NCBI GenBank assembly: GCA_019115345.1
Contig: DXDV01000288.1
Coordinates: 1 to 7,185, forward strand
Source of the DNA: Candidatus Intestinimonas stercorigallinarum
GTDB taxonomy: Bacteria > Bacillota > Clostridia > Oscillospirales > Oscillospiraceae
DNA length: 7,185 nucleotides
Direction: 5' to 3'
Below are positions 1 to 6,432 of this stretch, piece by piece (position 1 is the first letter of the stretch; each line of letters begins with the position of its first letter). Made by a program: the position numbers and the translations under genes. The notes under the pieces are model-generated. The model was not told where the DNA came from. It did no database searches and saw only the letters and a program-made list of their open reading frames with translations.

Positions 1-73
1 CGACCCCGGCGCGCCAATCGTCCCGTTATAAGACCACGTACTGTGGAGTAGGGGCGGCCTTCGGCCGCCCGCC
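1..73. repeat. 73-bp direct repeat, copy 1 (cut by window edge)
   Basis: This stretch is identical base for base to 107-179, a period of 106 bp. It may extend further left, outside the window. Its right end carries a perfect 8-bp hairpin (GGGCGGCC at 52-59, loop TTC, GGCCGCCC at 63-70) and, upstream, a small CCAC/GTGG stem at 34-46. No reading frame here looks coding. It looks like a dispersed intergenic hairpin repeat; that class is an inference, the identity is seen directly. Confidence 0.9.
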
Positions 74-106
74 GTAATGTGGGGTCCCTTTCTTCGTGGG
101 GCGCGA

Positions 107-179
107 CGACCCCGGCGCGCCAATCGTCCCGTTATAAGACCACGTACTGTGGAGTAGGGGCGGCCTTCGGCCGCCCGCC
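107..179. repeat. 73-bp direct repeat, copy 2
   Basis: Exact second copy of 1-73, separated from it by 33 bp of unrelated sequence (74-106). The same 8-bp hairpin lies at 158-165/169-176 with loop TTC. It sits about 40 bp downstream of the last operon gene. Read on the minus strand the hairpin is followed by CCTACTCC, not a T-tract, so it is not a canonical intrinsic terminator, although it could stall polymerase or protect the mRNA 3' end. I see no other terminator in 1-217. Confidence 0.9.
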
Positions 180-217
180 CGGCCCGGCGTCATACCAGCA
201 GGCGGATGGGAGGCGTC

Positions 218-1372
218 TCACTCCCCGTAGCCAATGTACTTTTCCAAAACATCCAGGGGGACCCGGGTACCGGAGGCGCTGCACACCCGGCGGAAGCCGT
301 AGCGCTTGTAGAACCGCTGGGCCACCAGGTTGTCCGGGGCGCAGCGCAGGCGCAGGTACTCCCGGCCCAGGGGCCGGTAGACCGACACCGCCTGTCCGAT
401 GAGCTGCACCCCCAGCCCCCGCTTGCGGAAGGCGGGCAGCATGTAGACGAAGGGGATGCTGCCGATGCCCTTGTCGGCGTCCCGGCGCAGGTCCAGATGG
501 AGGAGCCCCGCGGGCTCCTCCCCCAGCATGGCGCAGATCACCGAGTTGGGGTCGCAGCGCCACTGCTCCAGGGCGTCCTTGGCAAAGGCGTCCCCGTCGT
601 AGTGGTCCCAGGAGCCGTGGATGTTGAGCCAGGCCTCCCCCCGGCACTGCCGGAAGAAGTCCTCCTCCCGCTCCATGTCCAGGGGCCGGAACCACATGTT
701 GGCGTCGGCCAGGCTGCCGCTCTCCCGCTTCCACCACCGCTGCTTGGCGAAGGTGGAGATCTCCTCGGGGAGGTGGCTGGCGTCGTCGTGGAAGAGCACC
801 CGGACGGCGTCCCCGTCAAACTGGAGCAGGGAGACGGCGGTGTTGTCGCTGTGGGGCAGCTTGGCCGACTCCTCGATGCTCAGGCCCTGAAAGACGGCCA
901 GGGCGTTGCGGATGGCGGTGCCGTGGCAGACCACCGCCACCGTCTGGCCGGGGTGGTTGTGGGCGATCTGCCGGATGGCGGCGGACACCCGCCCCCGGAG
1001 CTGCTCAAAGGTCTCGCCCCCCTCCACCTGCCAGTCCCGGCTGGTGGCGTTGAACAGGGCGAGCTGCCGGCCGTCGGTCCGGGCCACCTCTCCCCAGGTC
1101 CGGTCCTCCCACACTCCCATGGACACCTCCCGCAGGGTCTTGCGGGTGGTGAGGGGCAGGCCCTTGGGCCCGTAGATGGCCTTGGCGGTGGCGCGGGTGC
1201 GGAAGAGGTCGCTGGAATACACCGCGTCCACATGGATGCCCTCGAACCGGTGGGCCAGGGCGGCGATCTGCCGGCAGCCGTTGTCGGTGACGAGGCTGTC
1301 ATACTGCCCGTGGATGCGGCGGTAGAGGTTGCCCTCCGCCTCCGCGTGCCGGACCAGATAGATATTTGTCAT
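218..1372 (-). CDS. Histidine phosphatase / GNAT acetyltransferase fusion
   Basis: A 384-aa two-domain protein. Residues 1 to about 205 form a histidine phosphatase (phosphoglycerate-mutase-like) domain: the LVRHAEAEGN motif gives R8 and the phospho-acceptor H9, then YSSDLFRTRATA (R58), the REVSMGVWE acid (E82) and VVCHGTAIRN with the second histidine H150. Residues about 225-384 are a GNAT domain, with the acetyl-CoA motif RKRGLG at 316-321 and the typical NLVAQRFYKRYGF at 348-360. All key residues of both domains are present, so both may be active; substrates cannot be read from sequence. The start is fixed by AAGGAG (1379-1384) six bases before the ATG. It lies 32 bp after pyrD and is probably the last operon gene. 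Comparable phosphatase/GNAT fusions are annotated in other gut Firmicutes. A role in pyrimidine metabolism, for example on a phosphorylated nucleotide or sugar, is only a guess from position. Confidence 0.93.
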   Translation of the reverse strand: MTNIYLVRHAEAEGNLYRRIHGQYDSLVTDNGCRQIAALAHRFEGIHVDAVYSSDLFRTRATAKAIYGPKGLPLTTRKTLREVSMGVWEDRTWGEVARTDGRQLALFNATSRDWQVEGGETFEQLRGRVSAAIRQIAHNHPGQTVAVVCHGTAIRNALAVFQGLSIEESAKLPHSDNTAVSLLQFDGDAVRVLFHDDASHLPEEISTFAKQRWWKRESGSLADANMWFRPLDMEREEDFFRQCRGEAWLNIHGSWDHYDGDAFAKDALEQWRCDPNSVICAMLGEEPAGLLHLDLRRDADKGIGSIPFVYMLPAFRKRGLGVQLIGQAVSVYRPLGREYLRLRCAPDNLVAQRFYKRYGFRRVCSASGTRVPLDVLEKYIGYGE

Positions 1373-1404
1373 GGGGTTCTCCTTCTCTCCTCGTTCTCAA
1401 ACCC

Positions 1405-2316
1405 TCACCAGGGCCGGACGGCTCCGGTGAGCCGGCTGATGCGGTCCAGGCCCTGCTGCTCCCCGATGGCGGCCAGCTCGTCCCGGACCCGGACGGGGGC
1501 ATAGGCGTCGGCAAAGGAGGCGGTGCCCACCGCCACCGCCGCGGCCCCGGCCAGCATGAGCTCGGCGGCGTCGGCGCCCTTGCTCACGCCGCCCATACCC
1601 AGAATGGGCACCTTGACGGCATTGGCCACCTCCCACACCATCCGCACCGCCACGGGCAGCACGGCAGGCCCGGAGAGGCCGCCGGTGTTCATCTTCAAAA
1701 TGGGGCGGCGGGTGCTCACGTCGATGCGCATGCCCCGGATGGTGTTGATGAGGCTGATGGCGTCGGCCCCCGCCCCCTCCACCGCCCGGGCGATCTCGGT
1801 GATGTCGGTGACGTTGGGGGAGAGCTTCACCATCACGGGGACGGTGGCGCTCCTCTTGGCGATCTCGGTGACCTCGGCGGCCAGCTCCGGCTTGGTGCCG
1901 TAGGCCAGCCCCCCTGCCTTCACGTTGGGGCAGGAGATGTTGACCTCGATCATGTCCACCCCCGCCGCCGAGAGCTTCTCACACATACCGCCGTACTCCT
2001 CCGGGGTATTGCCGGAGATGTTGGCGATGATCTTCACGTCGTGCTTTTTGAGCTCGGGGAGCTCCTGAGCGATGAAGGCGTCCACGCCTGGGTTCTGGAG
2101 CCCCACGGAGTTGAGGATGCCCATGGGGGTCTCGGCGATCCGGGGGGCGGGGTTGCCCTCCCGGCGCAGAGGCGTGAGCCCCTTGACGCAGATGGCGCCC
2201 AGCTCGCTCAGGTCGAAAAACTGGCCGTACTCCCGGCCGAAGCCGAAGGTGCCGGAGGGGACAACAATGGGGTTTTTGAGCTCCACCCCGGCCAGATTCA
2301 CCCGCAGGTCAGTCAT
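1405..2316 (-). CDS. pyrD: Dihydroorotate dehydrogenase, class 1B catalytic subunit (PyrD)
   Basis: A 303-aa FMN enzyme oxidising dihydroorotate to orotate in the cytosol, fourth step of UMP synthesis. It starts MTDLRVNLAG and shows the family landmarks: VPSGTFGFG (19-27), the lysine of CVKGLTP (K45), GILNSVGLQNPG (67-77), NISCPNVKAGG (126-136) with C129 as the expected catalytic base, which in class 1 enzymes is cysteine rather than serine, MVKLSPN (162-168), TGGLSGPA (211-218) and the FMN-phosphate loops ILGMGGV and AVAVGTA. The length fits class 1B enzymes (about 305-311 aa), and pyrK next door confirms the NAD-linked heterotetramer. The reading frame stays open upstream to 2613, but the ATG at 2314-2316 is chosen because the protein homology begins there and AAGGAGG lies 9 nt before it. 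It overlaps the pyrK end by 8 bp, suggesting translational coupling. Confidence 0.98.
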   Translation of the reverse strand: MTDLRVNLAGVELKNPIVVPSGTFGFGREYGQFFDLSELGAICVKGLTPLRREGNPAPRIAETPMGILNSVGLQNPGVDAFIAQELPELKKHDVKIIANISGNTPEEYGGMCEKLSAAGVDMIEVNISCPNVKAGGLAYGTKPELAAEVTEIAKRSATVPVMVKLSPNVTDITEIARAVEGAGADAISLINTIRGMRIDVSTRRPILKMNTGGLSGPAVLPVAVRMVWEVANAVKVPILGMGGVSKGADAAELMLAGAAAVAVGTASFADAYAPVRVRDELAAIGEQQGLDRISRLTGAVRPW

Positions 2317-3118
2317 TCCAGTCCACCTCCTTGGCGTTGAAGACGGGGCCGTCCTTGCAGACGTGCTTCCGGCTGCCGTCGGCCATGTCGCAGGCACAGA
2401 CCAGACAGGCCCCCACGCCGCAGCCCATGCGCTCCTCCAGGGAAACCTGGCAGGCCACGCCGTGGGCGGCGCAGACCGCCGCCACCGCCTTGAGCATCCC
2501 CTTGGGACCGCAGGCCAGCACCGCCGGGGGGACCGGCTTTCCGGCGCAGGCGGCGCAGGCGGCGGAGGCGCGGGTCTGGTTCTGGAGGAACTCCTCCACC
2601 AGCTCGGTGACAAAACCCTTCCGGCCGGTGGAGCCGTCGTCGCTGATGACGCTCATGGAGCGGCAGCACTCGGCAAACTCATCGGTGAGCATCTGATGTC
2701 CCTGGTCCCGGAAGCCCAGGGCGGCGTGGGCCTCCGCCCCGGCGGCCGCCGCGGCCTGGGCCACGCCCAGCATGGGGGGCACGCCGATGCCGCCCCCCAC
2801 CACCAGGAGCTTTTTCGAGGACACGTCGAAGCCGTGGCCCAGGGGGCCCAGCACGTCCAGCGCATCCCCGGCCTTCCGGCGGGAGAGCCACTCGGTCCCC
2901 TCTCCCCGGACCTCAAAGACCACCCGCAGGCTGGTCTTGTCCCAGGAGCAGATGGAGATGGGCCGGCGGAGCAGGCGGCTGTGGCCGCACTTGATGTGGA
3001 CGAACTGGCCGCAGGACGTCTGGGCCGCCATCTCCTCCCCCACCTCCAGGGTGAGGGCATAGGCGAACTCGTTGAGGCGGACGGCCTCCGCCACGGTACA
3101 GATCTTCTGGACAGGCAT
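2309..3118 (-). CDS. pyrK: Dihydroorotate dehydrogenase electron-transfer subunit (PyrK)
   Basis: A 269-aa ferredoxin-reductase-like subunit that takes electrons from PyrD FMN through a [2Fe-2S] cluster and FAD to NAD. Domains in order: an FAD-binding barrel (about 1-100) with the RRPISIC motif at 51-57; an NAD-binding Rossmann part with VVGGGIGVPP (106-115) and LACGPKGML (201-209); and a C-terminal iron-sulfur site with C233, C238, C241 and C254 in the PyrK spacing Cx4Cx2Cx12C. The length is near the usual 255-270. An alanine/cysteine-rich insert at about 184-195 (RASAACAACAG) is unusual and may be a local loop. The ATG has GGGAGG 7 nt upstream. The 12-bp gap to the zinc-ribbon gene before it and the overlap with pyrD after it place it inside the operon. 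Confidence 0.98.
   Translation of the reverse strand: MPVQKICTVAEAVRLNEFAYALTLEVGEEMAAQTSCGQFVHIKCGHSRLLRRPISICSWDKTSLRVVFEVRGEGTEWLSRRKAGDALDVLGPLGHGFDVSSKKLLVVGGGIGVPPMLGVAQAAAAAGAEAHAALGFRDQGHQMLTDEFAECCRSMSVISDDGSTGRKGFVTELVEEFLQNQTRASAACAACAGKPVPPAVLACGPKGMLKAVAAVCAAHGVACQVSLEERMGCGVGACLVCACDMADGSRKHVCKDGPVFNAKEVDWND
2326..2332 (-). promoter_or_regulatory. pyrD ribosome binding site inside the pyrK 3' end
   Basis: AAGGAGG on the minus strand, 9 nt before the pyrD ATG. It is built into the pyrK codons for AKEV, so pyrD initiation lies wholly within translated pyrK sequence. This site decides the pyrD start and supports coupled, matched synthesis of the two subunits. Confidence 0.85.
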
Positions 3119-3130
3119 CCAGAACCCTCC

Positions 3131-3331
3131 CTACTTCTTTTTCTCCTTGTCCCGCTCGATCCAGCGGGGGTCCCGGTAGAACTCGTACCGTCCGCACTGG
3201 GGGCACAGGTACAGGTCGGCCCGGGCGCACAGGTAGTTGAGCCGGGCCGGCAAGAGGGCCGGGCTCAGGTATTCCAGCGCCGCCCCGCAGGCGGGACAGC
3301 GCTTCTCCGTCGTTTCCTTCCGCTCTTCCAT
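3131..3331 (-). CDS. Small zinc-ribbon protein, 66 aa, function unknown
   Basis: The protein starts MEERKETTEK and contains two CxxC knuckles, CPAC (C12, C15) and CPQC (C43, C46), spaced as in a single zinc ribbon, followed by a charged tail ending KEKKK. The frame is open upstream to 3415, but the ATG at 3329-3331 is preferred: it lies 8 bp after the previous gene stop with GTGAGG just before it, and the residues upstream are non-homologous and Arg-rich. It resembles the N-terminal half of the neighbouring 115-aa protein (CPACG-ALEY ... DLYLCP-CGR-E-Y), so the two are probably tandem paralogues. A structural zinc site is inferred from cysteine spacing; nothing shows whether it binds protein or nucleic acid. 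It may be a redox- or zinc-sensitive partner of the pyrimidine enzymes, but that is speculation. Confidence 0.82.
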   Translation of the reverse strand: MEERKETTEKRCPACGAALEYLSPALLPARLNYLCARADLYLCPQCGRYEFYRDPRWIERDKEKKK

Positions 3332-3339
3332 GCCGCGCC

Positions 3340-3687
3340 TCACATTTTCTCCGGGTCGCCGGGACAGAGCTCCTCCATGGTCCCCAAATCCATCACGCTG
3401 CCGCAGACGGGACACACCCGGTCCCGGCGGGGGAAGCCGCAGGTGGGACAGGGAAAGAGCTCCGCCGTGATCTCCCCCGCCGCAAGCCGGGCCCGGAGGC
3501 TCTGGAAAAAGTCCTGGGTCTCCCGCTCCTCGTTCCGCCGTCTGATCCGCTCCTCCTCCGGCTCATAGAGCTCGGCCCGGCCGCAGTCGGGACAGAGGTA
3601 GAGGTCCAGCTCCCGGCTGCCCAGGGGGCAGCGGCTGTCATATTCCAGCGCCCCGCCGCAGGCGGGACAGGTCTTTTTTTCCTCCAT
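3340..3687 (-). CDS. Double zinc-ribbon protein, 115 aa, function unknown
   Basis: Starts MEEKKTCPACGG. Four CxxC knuckles form two zinc ribbons: C7/C10 with C32/C35, and C80/C83 with C92/C95, joined by a charged, probably helical linker (about 44-75, rich in Glu and Arg). The first ribbon is homologous to the 66-aa downstream protein. There is no signal peptide or membrane segment, so it is likely cytosolic. A GTG at 3694-3696 directly after the upstream stop would add three residues; the ATG at 3685-3687 is chosen because AGGTGA (3693-3698) sits 5 nt before it, the usual distance. The gap to the upstream gene is 9 bp and to the downstream gene 8 bp. I do not recognise the family; the position between pyrF and pyrK suggests co-expression with pyrimidine synthesis but does not show a function. 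Confidence 0.85.
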   Translation of the reverse strand: MEEKKTCPACGGALEYDSRCPLGSRELDLYLCPDCGRAELYEPEEERIRRRNEERETQDFFQSLRARLAAGEITAELFPCPTCGFPRRDRVCPVCGSVMDLGTMEELCPGDPEKM

Positions 3688-3692
3688 GACGG

Positions 3693-3698
3693 TCACCT
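3693..3698 (-). promoter_or_regulatory. Ribosome binding site of the double zinc-ribbon gene
   Basis: AGGTGA on the minus strand, overlapping the upstream TAG stop and 5 nt before the ATG at 3687. Its spacing favours the ATG over the GTG at 3696, which has only GAGAAG before it. Confidence 0.6.
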
Positions 3699-4212
3699 AC
3701 TTCTCCCAGTCCGGCTTTTTCCGCCGTCTGAAAAATCCCTTTTCCTCCCAGGGATCGTCCCTGGGCTTGGGCCGTCTCCGGGGCGGCTCCGGACTGGGGG
3801 CGGGCGGCGGCTCCGGCGGCGGCGTTTCCTCTTCCTCAGGCGTCTCCCCGCGCATCCAGTCCGGCTCCGGGGACTCCCGCTCCATCAGCCACAGGGCCTT
3901 CTCACATTCAGGGCAGTACCAGGCCCCCTCATAGCAGATGTTCCCGGAGAGGAGCACCCCCTCCAGGCCCTGCTCCCCCTCCTTGACCGGGCGCAGGGGA
4001 ACGCCCCCCTTCTCGTCCCAGCCGGAGACTCTCCAGCGCCGCTCCACCTTGTCCAGAAGGACCCGGGCCTGCCCAAGCAGGCCCTCCTGTCCGCCGGACT
4101 CCGGTCCCTCCCCCGCCGGGGGCAGCCAGCGGTACGACCAGTGGACGGAGCCGACCCGCTTGGTCTGCATGGCCCCCGGGACCATATCTCTGCCGCAGAA
4201 TGGGCACTTCAT
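3697..4212 (-). CDS. DUF6487-like zinc-ribbon protein with proline-rich basic tail
   Basis: A 171-aa protein. The N-terminus MKCPFCGRDMVPGAMQT, followed by VHWS at 23-26, matches the pattern of small DUF6487-type zinc-ribbon proteins (CPxCGxxMxxGxxQ ... W). The partner knuckle is at residues 92-103, ICYEGAWYCPEC (C100, C103), after a 60-residue insert that is longer than I expect for that family. Residues about 118-171 are low-complexity: a Glu/Pro-rich run (124-145), then a strongly basic stretch ending RRRKKPDWEK. The acidic-proline-basic tail suggests a flexible arm that could contact RNA or protein; this is inference. The ATG follows the pyrF stop by only 4 bp with a poor Shine-Dalgarno, so translation probably depends on ribosomes finishing pyrF. 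The family assignment is from memory of the motif, not a search. Confidence 0.82.
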   Translation of the reverse strand: MKCPFCGRDMVPGAMQTKRVGSVHWSYRWLPPAGEGPESGGQEGLLGQARVLLDKVERRWRVSGWDEKGGVPLRPVKEGEQGLEGVLLSGNICYEGAWYCPECEKALWLMERESPEPDWMRGETPEEEETPPPEPPPAPSPEPPRRRPKPRDDPWEEKGFFRRRKKPDWEK

Positions 4213-4216
4213 GGCC

Positions 4217-5140
4217 TTACCGGATGGTCACGTACCGGCCGATGGCGTCCCGCATGTCCACCGCGGCGGCCCGGGCGGCCTCCTGGTAGTCGGTCCCGTC
4301 CCCGCCGGTCTTCTGCCAGGCGCACATGATGGACCGGGAGGCGTTGACGATGGCGCCGCGGCCCTCCTGGTCAAAGGCGTACTGCACATCCTCTGCGGTG
4401 CCGCCCTGGGCGCCGTAGCCGGGGACCAGGAAGAAGGTGTGGGGCAGCCGGGCCCGCAGCTCCCGGAGCTCCTCGGGCCAGGTGGCGCCGGTGACCGCCC
4501 CGGCCAGGCCGTAGCCGTATTTCCCCTGGGTGCCCTCCCCCAGCTTCTCGGCCATGTCGCCCAGGAGCTGGTAGACCAGCTTGTCTCCGGCGGTCAGGTT
4601 CTGGAGCTCGCCGGAGCCGGGGTTGGAGGTCTTGGCCAGGAGGAAGAGGCACTTATCGTACTTCTTGCAGGTCTCCACGAAGGGGCCCACCGTATCGGAG
4701 CCCATGTAGCCGTTGAGGGTGACGCAGTCGGCGCCGAAAGCGGTGAGGGCGGCGCCGCCCACCTGGGTCTCCCCCAGCCAGGCGTCGGCGTAGGCCTGGG
4801 CGGTGGAGCCGATGTCCCCCCGCTTGATGTCCGCGATGACGAAGAGGCCCTGCTCCTTGGCGTAGGCGATGGTCTTTTCCATGACGGCCAGGCCCTGCCA
4901 GCCCAGCCGCTCGTAGTAGGCGGCCTGGGGCTTCACGGCGGGGACCACGTCCTTGAGGGCGTCGATGAGGCCCTTGTTGAACTGCCACACCGCCTCGGCG
5001 GCCCCGGCCAGGGTCTCGCCCTTTTCGGCGTAGGCGGCCTTCAGGATGTGGGGCGGGATCTGCTCCGGCTTGGGGTCCAGCCCCGCCACGGTGGGGTTCT
5101 GCCTGGCAATGATCTTCTCCTGCAATACGTCAAACGACAT
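4217..5140 (-). CDS. pyrF: Orotidine 5'-phosphate decarboxylase (PyrF), subfamily 2
   Basis: A 307-aa TIM-barrel enzyme converting OMP to UMP, the final step of the pathway. The catalytic tetrad is visible: K70 in AVKPQ, then D104, K106 and D109 in ADIKRGDIG. Phosphate-binding parts are VPGYGAQGG (239-247) and the late VNASRS (265-270) with R269. The length near 300 aa and the NPTVAGLDPKPEQ start mark the longer subfamily 2 rather than the 230-aa E. coli type. The ATG has GGGAGG (5149-5154) 8 nt upstream and lies 14 bp after the pyrC stop. Nothing in the sequence suggests damage. The following gene starts only 4 bp beyond the stop. Confidence 0.98.
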   Translation of the reverse strand: MSFDVLQEKIIARQNPTVAGLDPKPEQIPPHILKAAYAEKGETLAGAAEAVWQFNKGLIDALKDVVPAVKPQAAYYERLGWQGLAVMEKTIAYAKEQGLFVIADIKRGDIGSTAQAYADAWLGETQVGGAALTAFGADCVTLNGYMGSDTVGPFVETCKKYDKCLFLLAKTSNPGSGELQNLTAGDKLVYQLLGDMAEKLGEGTQGKYGYGLAGAVTGATWPEELRELRARLPHTFFLVPGYGAQGGTAEDVQYAFDQEGRGAIVNASRSIMCAWQKTGGDGTDYQEAARAAAVDMRDAIGRYVTIR

Positions 5141-5154
5141 CTCTACGTCCTCCC

Positions 5155-6432
5155 TTATCTGTCTTCATAGACGATTTTTCCGCCTACGATGGTGTATTTC
5201 ACTCTGCCCATCAGCGCCCGTCCGGCAAAGGGGGTGTTGCGCCCCTTGGAGGCGAACTGCTCCGGGTCCACCGTCCAGGTCTCATAGGGGTCGAAGACGG
5301 TGAAGTCGGCCTCTCCCCCCAGGCTCAGCCGGCCCTTGGGGATGCCCAGGATACAGGCCGGATTGAAGGTCATCTTCTTCAGGATGTCGGAGAGGTCCAT
5401 CTCGCCAGTATGGTAGAGGGCGGTGAGGGTTGCCCCCAGCGAGGTCTCCAGGCCCACCATGCCGCTGGGCGCTTCCGGGAGCGCCCTGGCCTTCTCCTCG
5501 GCGGAGTGGGGGGCGTGGTCGGTGGCGATGACGTCGATGGTGCCGTCCTTGAGTCCGGCGATGATGGCCTCCACGTCCTGCCGGGTCCGCAGGGGGGGAT
5601 TGACCCGGGCCATGGCGCCCTGGGTGAGGATCTCGTCCTCGGTGAAGGTGAAGTACTGGGGGCAGGTCTCGCAGGTGATGGGCGCCCCCCGCTTCTTGAA
5701 CTGCCGGACGATGTCCACGCTGCCGGCGGTGGAGATGTGGCAGATGTGGACCGCCGCCCCCGTCTCCTCGGAGAGCATGGCGTCCCGCATGACCATCAGC
5801 TCCTCGGCGATGGCCGGCCGGCCGGGCAGGTCCAGGGCCCGGGAGACCCGGCCCTCGTTGACGGCGTAGTTGCGCACCATGTCGGCGTCCTCGCAGTGGG
5901 AGAGGATGGTGAGGCCCAGCCGCTTGGCGCGGATGAGGGCATCCCGCATGAGGTTGGCGTTCTGGATGGGCATGCCGTCGTCGGAGAGGGCCACCGCGCC
6001 GGCCTCCTTCAGGGCCTGGGCGTCGGTGAGCGCCTCCCCCTGCTCCCCCACCGTCACCGCGCCGATGGGCCACACCCGCACCCCGCAGGACTCGGCGGAC
6101 CGGCGGAGGATGTAGCGCACCAGCTCGGGGTCGTCCACGGCGGGCTTGGTGTTGGGCATACAGGCCAGAGAGGTGATGCCGCCCCGGGCGGCGGCGGCGG
6201 TGCCGGTGGAGATGTCCTCCTTATACTCCAGGCCGGGCTCCCGCAGGTGGACGTGCATGTCCACCAGTCCGGCACACACGGTAAGGCCCCTGGCGTCGAT
6301 GATCTGGGCGTCCTGCTCCCGCAGGTCGCTGCCGATCACCGCCAGTTTTCCATCCTCAATGAGAATGTCCATCACGCCGCCAATGCCCCCCACGGGGTCG
6401 ACCAGGCGGCCTTTTTGGATGAGAAGCTTCAC
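5155..6432 (-). CDS. pyrC: Dihydroorotase (PyrC)
   Basis: A 425-aa zinc amidohydrolase interconverting carbamoyl-aspartate and dihydroorotate. Metal and substrate residues are intact: DMHVHLREPG (58-67) with H60 and H62 and R64, CMPNT (91-95) with N94, SDDG (D151/D152), LSHCED with H179, HICHIS with H232 and IATDHAPHS (302-310) with D305. The length matches the class I bacterial enzyme of Gram-positives (about 428 aa). The frame is open to 6864, but homology begins at KLLIQKGRLVDP, directly after a GTG at 6430-6432 that has AAAGGAG 7 nt before it, so a GTG start is chosen. It is the first gene of the operon, behind a leader of about 140 nt that can hide its ribosome site (see the leader entries). 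Confidence 0.97.
   Translation of the reverse strand: MKLLIQKGRLVDPVGGIGGVMDILIEDGKLAVIGSDLREQDAQIIDARGLTVCAGLVDMHVHLREPGLEYKEDISTGTAAAARGGITSLACMPNTKPAVDDPELVRYILRRSAESCGVRVWPIGAVTVGEQGEALTDAQALKEAGAVALSDDGMPIQNANLMRDALIRAKRLGLTILSHCEDADMVRNYAVNEGRVSRALDLPGRPAIAEELMVMRDAMLSEETGAAVHICHISTAGSVDIVRQFKKRGAPITCETCPQYFTFTEDEILTQGAMARVNPPLRTRQDVEAIIAGLKDGTIDVIATDHAPHSAEEKARALPEAPSGMVGLETSLGATLTALYHTGEMDLSDILKKMTFNPACILGIPKGRLSLGGEADFTVFDPYETWTVDPEQFASKGRNTPFAGRALMGRVKYTIVGGKIVYEDR

Noticed and set aside
158..176. Hairpin as rho-independent terminator of the pyr operon
   Set aside because: The stem is strong but is followed by CCTACTCC on the minus strand instead of a T-run.
1..179. CRISPR array
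   Set aside because: Only two units, each 73 bp, with a single 33-bp gap and an internal hairpin; no further repeats and no cas genes.
206..1504. Long plus-strand open frame of 432 codons opposite the phosphatase/GNAT gene
   Set aside because: Antisense shadow in GC-rich DNA: Gly/Val/Pro-rich composition, no domain and no ribosome site, while the minus strand encodes a complete two-domain protein.
2072..3568. Plus-strand open frame of 498 codons across pyrD, pyrK and the zinc ribbons
   Set aside because: It crosses several certain minus-strand genes and their junctions, has biased low-information composition and no recognisable motif.
3938..5170. Plus-strand open frame of 410 codons opposite pyrF
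   Set aside because: Mirror of pyrF codons (valine/glycine-rich), no ribosome site, no family.
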